From positions 1 through 34,150 of the IMG/VR virus record IMGVR_UViG_3300045120_000124: 34,150 nucleotides of DNA; one strand, written 5' to 3'. The stretch is from a virus. Under the pieces are notes generated by a model. The model saw nothing but the letters and a program-made list of their open reading frames with translations. It did not search any database and had not been told where the DNA came from. This document shows, piece by piece, positions 23,853 through 32,640 of the stretch; within the stretch, counting starts at the first letter, position 1, and each line of letters opens with the position of its first letter. The position numbers were made by a program, and so were the translations under genes.

Positions 23853-24029
23853 ATGGCAGACATCACGATCTACAACAACACGAATCTCACCGTGGAAGTG
23901 ATCAACGGGCCGCCGCCGGCCGATCAAACGGCGGTCATCACGCAACTACAGGCCGACAAGACGGCGCTGCAGGCCGAGATCGCCACGGCGAAGACCGACG
24001 CGCAGAAAGTCGTCACCGATCTCACCTAA
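23853..24029 (+). CDS. Short coiled-coil protein of the fibre region
   Basis: The 58-residue protein starts at 23853 behind AGAGG; longer upstream frames would overlap the membrane peptide. It has a short beta-rich start (MADITIYNNTNLTVEVIN) and then a heptad-like helix (ITQLQADKTALQAEIATAKT) that should form a coiled coil. TAATG joins it to the next gene. It may trimerise a fibre or bridge neighbouring fibre proteins. Confidence 0.7.
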   Translation: MADITIYNNTNLTVEVINGPPPADQTAVITQLQADKTALQAEIATAKTDAQKVVTDLT

Positions 24030-25285
24030 TGGCGGATCTCACCGTCGTGGCGCCGGGTCTGTCGATTACCATCGTTCAGGGTGGGGGCGTTGTCGTGCCC
24101 GGTCATAATCTAATCGGCAAGCAGAATCTGGTCTATCAAGGCGCCTTCCGTCTGCCGCAGGTCGCCCCATCTGGACAAGCGGGGTATAACGCTGGCGCCA
24201 CCGGACTGGGCTACAACCCCCTCAACCACTCGCTGATTCTGCGCGTCGATGAGGGGCTGAACCAGTACAACGAATATCTCGGCGAGGTGTCGATTCCCAC
24301 ACCCACCATCGCGGCGACGGTGGCCGACTTGCCAGTCGCCACAAGCCTCAATCTTCCGACTAATCTATTCAATGGCACGCTGAACGCGGGCCTGAACGGC
24401 AGCGGGCGACGCGTGCGCGGCATCCTGGTCGATCCCGATGGCACGATGGTTCTGGCCGCCTACGTCAACTACGACGGGAACTACGAAGGCGCGCGGTCAC
24501 ACTTCGTCCGCACGACGGACTTCGCTAATCCTGCCATCAGTGGCCCCTTTGAAATCAATACGTTTGGGGCGGGCAGTGCGCTGAACGGCGGCTGTGCGGG
24601 TGGCTGGCAATGCAACATTCCCCAAGCATGGCGCGCGGCGCTGGGTGGCGACACCCTTGCGTCGAATTGGGACATTTCGATCAACGGGCGGGCGTCCTGG
24701 GGACCGTGCGCGATTGTGTTCAACCGGCTGGACCTTGGCGTTACGACGCCCGCGCCTGGCATCCCGCTCCTGTTCTACTACGCCGCGCATCCGACGCTTG
24801 GCACGCCTGGGCAGGAGAACGCGATCTGGAACGACACTGGACTCAATGACGCCTGTTCTGGCGCCGTGTTCGTCGAAGGCACCGACACAATCCTATTTAT
24901 CAACACGCATACGAATCATGCAAGTTATGGCATTGCGACCACCGATCCGGCCCTCGACGGGCAGCCCGATGGCGAAGGCGGCGTGTATTGCTATGACGTG
25001 GAAACGACGGGGAAGGGTAATCACGGCAACCCTTGGACCCAACAGGTGCTGGCCTACGACGTGAACGATCTCGTGGCGGTCAAGAACGGCACCAAAGCCT
25101 TCTGGGAGCCGGTGCCCTATGCGGTGTGGGACTTCACCTTCCCGCAGTTTCAGAACCTGCACTTCATCGTCGGCACCGCCTACGATCCGGCCACGCAACG
25201 GATCTTTATGGCGTCCGAATACGGCGATCCGATTGGTGGGTTCTACAACGCGCCCCTCATCCATGTGTTTCAGGTGACGGTCTAG
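24029..25285 (+). CDS. Virion-associated protein, possibly beta-propeller-like
   Basis: I do not recognise a family in this 418-residue protein. It is beta-rich with many Gly, Asn and Asp turns and repeated short hydrophobic strands of the style GLGYNPLNHSLILRVD, GILVDPDGTMVLAAYV, GTDTILFINTHTNHASYG and TAYDPATQRIFMASEYG, spaced as in beta-propeller blades. Several aromatic and acidic loops could bind sugars. It sits between the hub and a LamG fibre protein, so host-surface recognition is likely. Start is set by the TAATG overlap. Confidence 0.65.
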   Translation: MADLTVVAPGLSITIVQGGGVVVPGHNLIGKQNLVYQGAFRLPQVAPSGQAGYNAGATGLGYNPLNHSLILRVDEGLNQYNEYLGEVSIPTPTIAATVADLPVATSLNLPTNLFNGTLNAGLNGSGRRVRGILVDPDGTMVLAAYVNYDGNYEGARSHFVRTTDFANPAISGPFEINTFGAGSALNGGCAGGWQCNIPQAWRAALGGDTLASNWDISINGRASWGPCAIVFNRLDLGVTTPAPGIPLLFYYAAHPTLGTPGQENAIWNDTGLNDACSGAVFVEGTDTILFINTHTNHASYGIATTDPALDGQPDGEGGVYCYDVETTGKGNHGNPWTQQVLAYDVNDLVAVKNGTKAFWEPVPYAVWDFTFPQFQNLHFIVGTAYDPATQRIFMASEYGDPIGGFYNAPLIHVFQVTV

Positions 25286-25286
25286 C

Positions 25287-26999
25287 ATGGGCGCCCCGTT
25301 CGTCGATCAGGTGCAGGATTCGCTGTTCACAGGACAGAGCACGACCGTCTTCACGACGCCCGCGCAGAATATCGTGGCGGGCAGTTGTCTCGTGGTGTGC
25401 TTCACCCATGCGGTGCATGCCGGCCGACTGACGGACGTTACGAACAGTTCGGGCGATAACTTCGTGTTCGTGGGCGCCGTCGACGATGCGACCTCTGACC
25501 GAGGAATCGAAATGTGGATCTGCCGCAATCCGGCGGTGAACGCGAGCTGTAGCGTGACCGCACGCGGTAGCAGCATGAACTACTGGATTCTAACCTGCGC
25601 CCAATACACGGGGGTGATTTCAGCACGGGATGTGGTGAACAAGACGGGCACCGGGACCGGCACGGCGATCTCGACGGCAAGTTTCAACACGACCTCCGCC
25701 GAGGAATACGTGTTCTGCTACGTCGAATCGTCCACGGGCAGTATTACCGCAGGGGGCAACTTCACGATCGACACGAGCGGAATATCGCTGGAAAGCTGGC
25801 ATCCGTTGACGACGCAGACGGGCGTGGCGGGCGATGCCACGAACTCTGTCTCAGCCATTTGGCTCGCTGTGGCGGCCTCGGTCGTCATTGCGAGCTATGT
25901 CGACAACTTCAGTTCCTATAAGACCGTCACGATTGACCACACGCAAGTCGGCGGGGGCGCGCTCATCAACTATTCGGTGACGATTGGCCGTGGGGTGGGC
26001 CCACAATCGGCAGATTCTGACCTCAAGACGGTGGGCAATGGCGGTTACGTCCAGAGCAGCAGCGGCTATGACATTCGGCCGTTTGCCGACAGCGGCCTGA
26101 CGATGCCGCTCAATTTCGAGTTGGTGCCTGGCACCTATGACTCCGCCACGGGCTCATTCGAGATGCACGTCAAAGTCCCGAACATCTCCGCGAGCGTCGA
26201 TACGGTGTTCTATCTCGCCTTTGGCGATGCGGGCCTCACGACCGATGCGAGTTCGGTGCGGGCATGGAACGACTTCTATCAAGGCGTCTGGCACTCGGCC
26301 GACGGATCGACGCTCTCATTAAGCGATTCCACGTTCAGGGCCAACAACGCGACCAATCACGGCACGACGGCGACCACCGGCGACATCGACGGCGGCCTCG
26401 GGTATAACGGCTCCTCGCTGTATCAAGCGATTCCGATGGCGGGGTTCCCGAGTGGCAACGCCGCCCGCTCCGTGCAAGCGTGGCTGAAGCCGACGGATGT
26501 CACCACCAACTACAATAGTTTCTTAGGCTACGGGAACAATGCGTCAAATCAGGCGTTCGCCTGCTATACCGATCCGACCGTTTCGGGCAAGGTAGCCGTC
26601 GGAGGGTATTTCAACCCCCCATCGAGTCTTTCTTCGACCCCCTTGACCATCAACGTCTGGAATCATGTCGCCATTACCTACGACGGCACCACGATCCGTT
26701 ACTACTTAAACGGTTCGGCCGATGGCACGGCGACATTTACGGCGTTCGGCGGAGTGCTAGCGACGAGCAACATCAAGGGGTTTCTCGGCTGCGACTTGGA
26801 CATCTCCGTCTTTGCGACCGGCGTGCAGGATGAAACACGCGTCACCAACAACGTGCTCAGTGCTGCCGTCATCGCCGCCGACTACAACGCGCAGAAGGCG
26901 TCCTCGACGTTTCTGGCCTGGGGCAGTCGGATCCCGGTTGGCGGGAGCAGCGGGAAGCCCATGCTCTATTTCGTGCAGCAGCGTCAGCAGTCTGCGTGA
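25287..26999 (+). CDS. Receptor-binding fibre protein with DUF2341 and LamG-like domains
   Basis: The 570-residue protein starts 1 nt after the previous stop. Residues about 1-220 are an N-terminal beta-rich part. Residues about 245-310 resemble DUF2341 (GYDIRPFADSG, PGTYDSATGSFEMHVKVP, VDTVFYLAFGD). Residues about 320-520 look like a LamG/concanavalin A-like jelly-roll: GVWHSADGSTLSLSDST, SVQAWLKPTD, NVWNHVAITYDG and YYLNGSADGTATF, the last two being signature segments. These pairings are common in carbohydrate-binding surface proteins and in phage fibres, where they bind host polysaccharide. Confidence 0.82.
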   Translation: MGAPFVDQVQDSLFTGQSTTVFTTPAQNIVAGSCLVVCFTHAVHAGRLTDVTNSSGDNFVFVGAVDDATSDRGIEMWICRNPAVNASCSVTARGSSMNYWILTCAQYTGVISARDVVNKTGTGTGTAISTASFNTTSAEEYVFCYVESSTGSITAGGNFTIDTSGISLESWHPLTTQTGVAGDATNSVSAIWLAVAASVVIASYVDNFSSYKTVTIDHTQVGGGALINYSVTIGRGVGPQSADSDLKTVGNGGYVQSSSGYDIRPFADSGLTMPLNFELVPGTYDSATGSFEMHVKVPNISASVDTVFYLAFGDAGLTTDASSVRAWNDFYQGVWHSADGSTLSLSDSTFRANNATNHGTTATTGDIDGGLGYNGSSLYQAIPMAGFPSGNAARSVQAWLKPTDVTTNYNSFLGYGNNASNQAFACYTDPTVSGKVAVGGYFNPPSSLSSTPLTINVWNHVAITYDGTTIRYYLNGSADGTATFTAFGGVLATSNIKGFLGCDLDISVFATGVQDETRVTNNVLSAAVIAADYNAQKASSTFLAWGSRIPVGGSSGKPMLYFVQQRQQSA

Positions 27000-27013
27000 G
27001 TTGGAGAGCCTAA

Positions 27014-28384
27014 ATGCCTGGATACCTGCGTCAGTCCACCGCCTCCCAATCGCGCGCCATTGGGCCGTTTATCGACGATACGGACTTCAAGACGCCAAAG
27101 ACCGGGCTCACGATCGCCAACACAGACATCAAGCTAGTCGTCAACGGCGGCGCGTCTGCCAACAAAAACTCGGGTGGCGGGACACATCGAGTGAATGGCG
27201 TCTATGGCGTGACGTTCGACGCCACCGACACCGCGACGGTGGGCGAGATGCAAGTCTCAGTGGTGGTCTCGAGCGCCTTGATTGTATTTGACAAGTTTGT
27301 GGTGGTCGAAGAGGCCGTCTACGATCGGGACTATGCGGCTTCCGCTCTCGGCTACGTGGACGGCGCGACGGTGAACGCCACGAAATGGAATAGCCTTTCC
27401 ACGGTGGCGCTGCCGCTCGTGCCGACCACGGCCGGGCGCACGTTGGACGTCTCGACGACGGGTGAGGCGGGCGTGGACTGGTCCAACGTCGGGAGTCCGA
27501 CCACGACCGTTGGTCTCACTGGCACGACCATCAGCACGTCGCAAGTCGTGGCGAGTGTCACGGCGGGTGTGACGTTGGCGGCCTCGGGCGTGCAGGCGAT
27601 CTGGGATGCCCTGACCTCCGCGCTCACGACCGCCGGATCCATCGGGAAGCTGATCGTTGATAACCTGAACGCGGCCATCACGTCGCGCATGGCGACCTAC
27701 ACGCAGCCGACGGGATTCCTAGCGGCGACCTTCCCCGGCACGGTGGCGAGTCCGACGAACATCACGGCGGCGAGTGGCGTGGCGCTGACGGCCGCCTACG
27801 ATGCGGCGAAGACGGCGGCCCAAGCCGGGGATGCGATGGCGTTGACCTCGGGCGAACGGACGACCGTTTCGACGTCGGTCTGGGCGAGTGCCACGCGGAC
27901 GCTGACCTCGTTCGGCACGCTCGCGGCCGATGTCTGGACGGCGGTGACGCGCGTGCTCACCGCCGGCACGAATATCGTCTTAGCGAAGGGCACGGGCGTG
28001 ACGGGCTTCAACGACCTGAGCGCCGCGCAGGTGAACGCCGAAGCCGATACGGCCCTGGCCGATGCTGGCGTGACCTCGGTGCGTCAGGCGAAACTCGACA
28101 ACTTGCCCGAAGGCATCAAAAAGAATACGGCCTTGAGCAATTTCGAGTTCTTCATGGCCGATGCCTCAGATGGCCGCACGGGCAAGACGGGGCTCTCGAT
28201 TACGGCGCTGCGCTCGATTGACGGGGGCGCGTTTGCCTCCTGCGCGAATGCGGCGACCGAAGTCAGTGGCGGCTTCTACAAGATCAACCTGGACGCGGCC
28301 GATCTGAATGGGACGGTCATCACGTTCCTCTTTAGCGGCGCCGGGGCCGACGATACCGGCCTGACCGTGAAGACGTCGGTCTAA
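27014..28384 (+). CDS. Fibre or appendage protein, Ala/Thr-rich
   Basis: The 456-residue protein has GGAGAG 5 nt before the ATG. The N-terminal 100 residues (GPFIDDTDFKTPKTGLTIANTDIKLVVNGG) and the C-terminal 85 (FMADASDGRTGKTGLSITALRSIDGGAF) share the KTGL-then-short-strand layout, as if the same small beta domain occurred at both ends. Between them lies a long alanine/threonine-rich low-complexity segment that may form a fibrous shaft. It fits a tail fibre or collar appendage; no enzymatic motif is visible. Confidence 0.7.
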   Translation: MPGYLRQSTASQSRAIGPFIDDTDFKTPKTGLTIANTDIKLVVNGGASANKNSGGGTHRVNGVYGVTFDATDTATVGEMQVSVVVSSALIVFDKFVVVEEAVYDRDYAASALGYVDGATVNATKWNSLSTVALPLVPTTAGRTLDVSTTGEAGVDWSNVGSPTTTVGLTGTTISTSQVVASVTAGVTLAASGVQAIWDALTSALTTAGSIGKLIVDNLNAAITSRMATYTQPTGFLAATFPGTVASPTNITAASGVALTAAYDAAKTAAQAGDAMALTSGERTTVSTSVWASATRTLTSFGTLAADVWTAVTRVLTAGTNIVLAKGTGVTGFNDLSAAQVNAEADTALADAGVTSVRQAKLDNLPEGIKKNTALSNFEFFMADASDGRTGKTGLSITALRSIDGGAFASCANAATEVSGGFYKINLDAADLNGTVITFLFSGAGADDTGLTVKTSV

Positions 28385-28385
28385 G

Positions 28386-28937
28386 ATGGTCATTACCTGG
28401 CGGGCACGCGCGGTGCAGGGCGGATCCGGCTGGCGGCAAGCCGGCCTGGCGGTGGCGCTGGTCGGGATCGTCACGACCATCACGGCCCCGGCGATCGACA
28501 CGATCGACGTCCAGGGCAGTTATACGCCCATCCTCTCGATCATGGGGGGGGCCTCCTCGCCGCTCGAGGTGGCTGGCACCTTTGGAGTAAACGTCATGGC
28601 AACCGAAGTGACACTGGGCGGTCCGGGCAAGATGTTCGTCGGGGAAGACAAGACGCTGCGCTTAACCGGCGTGACCGATGGCGATGGGGTGCTGATTGAC
28701 CTATCGGGCTGGACGATTCACTTCGTGGCGGCGACGTTTACGAAGACGGCGACGGTCTCTGGTGCCTTCAATGTGGACCCGGATCTGAATGCCCAAGTGG
28801 CCGCGGTCGCCTTGACGGCGGCCGAGACCACGAGCCTGGACGATACCCGCTATCCCTATTCCTTCAAGCGGGTCGATAGCGGCTTCAATGAAATCCTGGC
28901 CTACGGGAATTGGCCGGTGCAACGTGCGACCCAATAA
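28386..28937 (+). CDS. Beta-sandwich-like virion protein with possible second start
   Basis: The frame of 183 residues starts 1 nt after the fibre stop. Its first 70 residues contain AGLAVALVGIVTTITAPAIDTIDV and then short SYTPILSI strands. An internal ATG at 28596 (Met71) has GGAG 8 nt upstream and opens a self-contained 113-residue unit beginning MATEVTLGGPGKMFVGEDKT, beta-rich like the BppU-type or Ig-like domains of phage baseplates. It may therefore encode two products. No known family beyond that. Confidence 0.65.
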   Translation: MVITWRARAVQGGSGWRQAGLAVALVGIVTTITAPAIDTIDVQGSYTPILSIMGGASSPLEVAGTFGVNVMATEVTLGGPGKMFVGEDKTLRLTGVTDGDGVLIDLSGWTIHFVAATFTKTATVSGAFNVDPDLNAQVAAVALTAAETTSLDDTRYPYSFKRVDSGFNEILAYGNWPVQRATQ

Positions 28938-28958
28938 CAGTCTGCGAAAGGACCGGCC

Positions 28959-29273
28959 GTGTCTGATGAGCGATCGACTGGATCAAGTGTGGCCGAATTG
29001 AATCCCCTGCTCAAGCTCATGATTCAATTCGGCGTGCCCGCTGGGATTGCCGTCTATCTCGTCTACGTCGTGGCGGGCAGTATGTCGCAGGTCTCGGCGC
29101 AGACCGCGACGATGCTGCAGGCCCATATCGCGCAATCGGCCGCGCTGCAGATCCGCGTGGAAGCGGAACAGGTGTCGCTCGACATTCTCGTGCAGCTCGA
29201 CAAAATCAAGTGCCTGCATGAAGCCAAGGGCCTCACGGAACGGAGTGAGTGTTATGAGGCGTCGAAGCGGTGA
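28959..29273 (+). CDS. Single-pass membrane protein of the lysis region
   Basis: The 104-residue protein starts with GTG at 28959, with AAAGGA ending 6 nt before it. Residues about 22-42 (LMIQFGVPAGIAVYLVYVVAGS) form one transmembrane helix, followed by a helical region that ends in a Cys-containing tail (KCLHEAKGLTERSECYEASKR). Such proteins often sit beside lysis genes and may be holin-like or act with the next gene. No signature allows a firm call. Confidence 0.6.
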   Translation: MSDERSTGSSVAELNPLLKLMIQFGVPAGIAVYLVYVVAGSMSQVSAQTATMLQAHIAQSAALQIRVEAEQVSLDILVQLDKIKCLHEAKGLTERSECYEASKR

Positions 29274-29282
29274 GGAGCGCTC

Positions 29283-29759
29283 ATGGCTGACGGAGGATCG
29301 AAGGCACGGCTCGACGACGATTCGATTTTCACGGTGTGCAAGTCATGGACCGTGGAAACGGCCATGACGCATCTCTTGGCGTTGGTTAATGGGCTCGAAC
29401 AACGCACCGAAGATCGCTTCGAGGCCTCGAAAGATGCAGTGACGGCGGCGATTGCCGCCGCCGATCGCGCTGTGCAGAAGGCGGAGAGCGCCGCGGAAAA
29501 GCGGTTTGAAAGCGTGAACGAGTTTCGGAGCACACTCGCAGATCAACAGCGGAATCTGATGCTGCGGGCCGAAGCCGTGGCGCTCGTGGATTCCATTAAA
29601 GACAAGGTGTCGAGCCTCGAGAAGCAACTCGACCAACAACGCGACGAACGCCGCGGCGAGCGCACGGGGATGCAGAATCTCTGGGGATATGCGGTGGGTG
29701 TGATCGGGATGTTGCTCGCGGCCGGGGCGCTCATTACGCGATTCACCGGCAAACCATGA
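29283..29759 (+). CDS. Coiled-coil protein with C-terminal membrane helix
   Basis: The 158-residue protein has a GAGGAG ribosome binding site. A long coiled coil (EQRTEDRFEASKDAV, then EKRFESVNEFRSTLADQQRN and VSSLEKQLDQQRDER) is followed by a C-terminal hydrophobic helix (WGYAVGVIGMLLAAGALI, about residues 134-152). This layout recurs in a common uncharacterised phage family near lysis genes. It could be a holin, antiholin or a spacer that reaches across the periplasm; sequence alone does not decide. Confidence 0.72.
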   Translation: MADGGSKARLDDDSIFTVCKSWTVETAMTHLLALVNGLEQRTEDRFEASKDAVTAAIAAADRAVQKAESAAEKRFESVNEFRSTLADQQRNLMLRAEAVALVDSIKDKVSSLEKQLDQQRDERRGERTGMQNLWGYAVGVIGMLLAAGALITRFTGKP

Positions 29760-30874
29760 AACGTCTCGCCATTCCCGGCGGCCTCTACTGCGATGCGCTG
29801 CCTGGCGGGGAGTGGGTGTGCATGATGGCCGCGCCGGGGTTGCCGGTGCAGACGCATCTCGGATCCATCCCGACAATGGACGGCGTGAACCCGCTCTTCG
29901 TGCGCTGCAGTGTCAAGACGGGGAAGTTTAAGTTTGCCGGCCAGGCGACCGATACCCACTTCGGGCCAACGGCGATCTGGCAGGACGGGGCGGGCTGGGG
30001 GTTTCTGCCCGATGTGCCGGTGGGCTTATCGCCGGTGATCTACGATCTCATTGGCACGCTGCAGATCGCCACGGCCGATCGACACGTCGGATCAAACGGC
30101 TACCGCTATGTGGACATTTACACTGGGGCGCTCGTCACGGGCGATGCGACTTACAGCAGCGAACAGGCGTTGCCGCCGTTTGAAGGGCTCAGCGAATGGA
30201 CGGACCTCGGAGATGGCATCTTTATCGGCCAATGCAATGTCACGCCAGGGTGTGCGGTGTATCTGCAGGCCGATGGCACCTTGCGGATGCTCGAGCCGGG
30301 CGCCTCGCAGTTCATTCGGGCCACGCGCTATGCCGGCAGTAACGTCGTGGCGGTGGCGATGATTCAGCAGCACGGGGCGGATTCCGTGCTGATCTGGACG
30401 GATCTGTCAGAACTGTGGGCGCTGCCAATTATCAGCCAGCCGCCGGTGCCGATCCCGCCCGAGCCGCCCATTCCGCCGATTCCTGTGCCGCCGATCCCGA
30501 TCCCGCCTCTGCCGGCTGTCGGGCGGGATACACTCTTGGACTATTGGTTTCTATCCGATGAGGTGTCTATGATCTGCACGCGCGTCATTTCCGGCCGGCA
30601 ACTCCAGGCGCAAGGGGGCGGGTTCAATGTGATCGTTCAGAACCCGCTCGAGGCCGACTATCTCGGGCTGCCGCCGAAGGGCACGCTGCTCCCCGGTGGG
30701 CCGAAAGGCACCGTGGCGCTGAGCGTGCCTCCTGGCGGCGACTTTCAGTGCCGGGCGCTGAACAATGTCGGCGCCTGGGACCGCTGCACGAAATCGGGCG
30801 GGTTTCTCGTGTTCAAGGACGACGACACGGCCGAGCAAGGGCACCCGCGCTACGTGGTCCCCTTCATGGAGTGA
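29756..30874 (+). CDS. Virion or lysis-region protein with a proline-rich linker
   Basis: I do not recognise this 372-residue protein, which starts in an ATGA overlap. Residues 1-220 are beta-rich with recurring short motifs around TDTHFGPTAIWQDGAGW and DLGDGIFIGQC. Residues about 225-252 are a Pro/Ile/Val linker of PPIP-type repeats (PPVPIPPEPPIPPIPVPP) that probably forms an extended rod. A cysteine-containing C-terminal domain (about 255-372) follows. A two-domain protein joined by a stiff linker fits a structural or cell-wall-facing role. Confidence 0.6.
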   Translation: MKRLAIPGGLYCDALPGGEWVCMMAAPGLPVQTHLGSIPTMDGVNPLFVRCSVKTGKFKFAGQATDTHFGPTAIWQDGAGWGFLPDVPVGLSPVIYDLIGTLQIATADRHVGSNGYRYVDIYTGALVTGDATYSSEQALPPFEGLSEWTDLGDGIFIGQCNVTPGCAVYLQADGTLRMLEPGASQFIRATRYAGSNVVAVAMIQQHGADSVLIWTDLSELWALPIISQPPVPIPPEPPIPPIPVPPIPIPPLPAVGRDTLLDYWFLSDEVSMICTRVISGRQLQAQGGGFNVIVQNPLEADYLGLPPKGTLLPGGPKGTVALSVPPGGDFQCRALNNVGAWDRCTKSGGFLVFKDDDTAEQGHPRYVVPFME

Positions 30875-30876
30875 CG

Positions 30877-31866
30877 ATGCTGACGGTTGCGGACTATTAC
30901 GCCTTGGCGCAGGCCGGCGGAGCGGCCCCATTCCCGCCGCCGCCGACGCGAACGCAGGTCTGCTCCGTGCGGCCCTACTTCGCTGGGCTGACGGTCGTGA
31001 CGCAGCAGTTCGGCACGCTGCCCTGGTATGACATGGCGCTGTTCTGTCTGGCGGCCGAATCCGACCGGCAAGCCGTCTACGCCGCGAAGCGCGCCGTGGG
31101 AGCGACGCATTGCCTCATGTCGTTCGACCCGGATGAGGGCGGCCCGGTCAACCGGCTCGGCCCCTACAAGGACATTCGCATTCCCTATTCGCACATGGGC
31201 CATCCGGATCTCATGCGGCGCGACACCCGCGAAGTGATCACCAGCGGCTTCACGCCGATGGTCAACCTGGGCTGCGACCACGAAGACGGCGTGCCCTACT
31301 TTCAGAATGCGCTCGATCGGCTGCGCGCGCTCGTGGAGTGCCTGAAAGCGGATCCGGCGGACCTCACGCAATACGTGCTCGTAATGCCGGGCTGGGATGG
31401 GACGTTCTACGGCTGGACGCCCGAGGAAATCACGGAGTTCGGGCGCGTCTTTCGGCAACTGCTCCCGAACGGCTATCTGGCGATCGAGCACGATCCCGGC
31501 CACATTCCGATCGGGGGAGGGGCGGGCGATTGGAGCTCGAGCGGCCCCATGTCTACCTACGACGTCCTTCTGAGCGAATACAGTTACGGGGACGATGCGC
31601 CGCCGAGTGATGGGATGTTTCAGGTGGCCTGCCGACTACTCGGGGCCGCCTGGGTGCGGCCGCCAGAGTGCGAGCCCTACATGGATCACAACTACGCCGT
31701 GGCGCACTGGTATCTCGGGCAGGGCTCGCCCCGCGGCCCCTATTTCGCCATCGCGTTCGAGTGGTGGGCGACGTTTGACTGGGTGCAGTGGGCGACGACG
31801 GCCGACGCTATTGCCCAGCAGCGGGCCTATCTGTCGGCACTGGGCTATGGCGTTCTGACCGGCTAG
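30877..31866 (+). CDS. TIM-barrel-like candidate glycoside hydrolase
   Basis: The 329-residue protein starts 2 nt after the previous stop. After a proline-rich start it has alternating strands and helices of a TIM barrel: THCLMSFDPDEGG, DIRIPYSHMG, FTPMVNLGCDHEDG, YVLVMPGWDGTFYGW, YLAIEHDPGH and FAIAFEWWATFDW. Glu204 (in LAIEHD) and Glu295 (in FAFEWW-type strand end) stand where retaining glycosidases keep their acid/base and nucleophile. It could be the endolysin/depolymerase of this phage or a sugar-binding fibre tip. No family is recognised and no transmembrane or signal segment is seen. Confidence 0.55.
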   Translation: MLTVADYYALAQAGGAAPFPPPPTRTQVCSVRPYFAGLTVVTQQFGTLPWYDMALFCLAAESDRQAVYAAKRAVGATHCLMSFDPDEGGPVNRLGPYKDIRIPYSHMGHPDLMRRDTREVITSGFTPMVNLGCDHEDGVPYFQNALDRLRALVECLKADPADLTQYVLVMPGWDGTFYGWTPEEITEFGRVFRQLLPNGYLAIEHDPGHIPIGGGAGDWSSSGPMSTYDVLLSEYSYGDDAPPSDGMFQVACRLLGAAWVRPPECEPYMDHNYAVAHWYLGQGSPRGPYFAIAFEWWATFDWVQWATTADAIAQQRAYLSALGYGVLTG

Positions 31867-31882
31867 GCGTATACTTTGCCGC

Positions 31883-32023
31883 ATGGCGACACCCCTCCGA
31901 CTCGTCTTGCTCGTCCTGGCGTTTGTCTGTTTCCTGGTGGCGACGGCCTACCCTCCCGACGCGCCGCGTGTGCGTCTCGTGGCGGCAGGCCTGGCCGCGT
32001 GGGTGGCCTCCCTGATTTTCTAG
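31883..32023 (+). CDS. Small two-helix membrane protein
   Basis: A 46-codon frame, ATG at 31883. MATPLRLVLLVLAFVCFLVA forms one hydrophobic helix, then a short polar turn (YPPDAPRVR), then a second (LVAAGLAAWVASLIF). This hairpin layout is common among tiny phage membrane proteins near lysis genes and could be holin-like. A TATACT sequence at 31870-31875 looks like a -10 box but no -35 is present. No ribosome binding site of note. Confidence 0.6.
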   Translation: MATPLRLVLLVLAFVCFLVATAYPPDAPRVRLVAAGLAAWVASLIF

Positions 32024-32048
32024 GCCTGTCACGGCTTGGAGAGAACTC

Positions 32049-32324
32049 ATGAACCTGCCCGCGATGCTGAAAGAACTGCTGGCGCTGCTGAAGACGAACC
32101 CGCAAGCGGCCCTGGCGGCGGCTCAGGGCGTGCTGGCCCTCTTGCGACTCAACCCGAACATGCTGGCGACGATGATTCCGTCGGGCGCCACGCTGCCGGT
32201 GCTGGTCTACATCAAAGCGCATCCCGTGGAGGGCATTGACTTTCTGAGCGACGAACTCACGGTGCTGGGGAAGAATCCGGCCCTCTTTGCGGCCGTCGTC
32301 GCGTCGATTCCGCTCAAGGGCTGA
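32049..32324 (+). CDS. Small helical protein, unknown function
   Basis: The 91-residue protein has a good GGAGAG site before the ATG. It is almost entirely helical and leucine/alanine-rich (MLKELLALLKTNPQAALAAAQGVLALLRLNP, written here as separate parts: MLKELLALLKTNPQAA and AQGVLALLRLNP), with amphipathic rather than fully hydrophobic helices. No family is recognised. It might associate with membranes or with the neighbouring membrane protein. Confidence 0.65.
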   Translation: MNLPAMLKELLALLKTNPQAALAAAQGVLALLRLNPNMLATMIPSGATLPVLVYIKAHPVEGIDFLSDELTVLGKNPALFAAVVASIPLKG

Positions 32325-32345
32325 ACTTCAGCTATTCTGTCCCGC

Positions 32346-32576
32346 ATGGGCCTTCTGGACGTGCTGAAAGATAAACTCCTGGCTGCTCCGGCCCCACCTC
32401 GGTGTTTCTGTTGCTGGCAGAGCGTGATCCCATTAGAGCCCCTAGCCGATCACCGCTGGCTCTGCAGTGTATGTGGACGGGATTACGAGGCGGTTTACGA
32501 TGCCGATGGTGATTGGCGCGTGGATACCAGACCCTTGCGAGAACGTCTCCGCCAACAGCAAATGGCGGTAAAATAG
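32346..32576 (+). CDS. Zinc-ribbon-like small protein
   Basis: The 76-residue protein has two CXXC pairs, C20/C23 and C40/C43 (LCSVCG), the spacing of a zinc ribbon. The first 18 residues are a helix, the last 20 are basic and helical (RPLRERLRQQQ). Such proteins bind DNA, RNA or protein. It is the last gene before the 10-bp hairpin that separates this group from the HNH gene. Partner unknown. Confidence 0.7.
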   Translation: MGLLDVLKDKLLAAPAPPRCFCCWQSVIPLEPLADHRWLCSVCGRDYEAVYDADGDWRVDTRPLRERLRQQQMAVK

Positions 32577-32579
32577 GCA

Positions 32580-32610
32580 GAACGCGGCGCAATGGCCTGT
32601 CGCCGCGTTC
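32580..32610 (+). terminator. 10-bp perfect hairpin before the HNH gene
   Basis: GAACGCGGCG (32580-32589) pairs perfectly with CGCCGCGTTC (32601-32610) around an 11-nt loop. It starts 3 nt after the zinc-ribbon stop. The bases after it (CCCATTTCTC) have only a weak T run, so it may be an inefficient terminator or a processing/stability element. Confidence 0.5.
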
Positions 32611-32640
32611 CCCATTTCTCGACCGTGGGAGCGGTCCAGT

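Noticed and set aside
31870-31875. TATACT as a promoter -10 box
   Set aside because: No -35-like hexamer is found at 15-19 nt upstream, so it is noted only as weak evidence.
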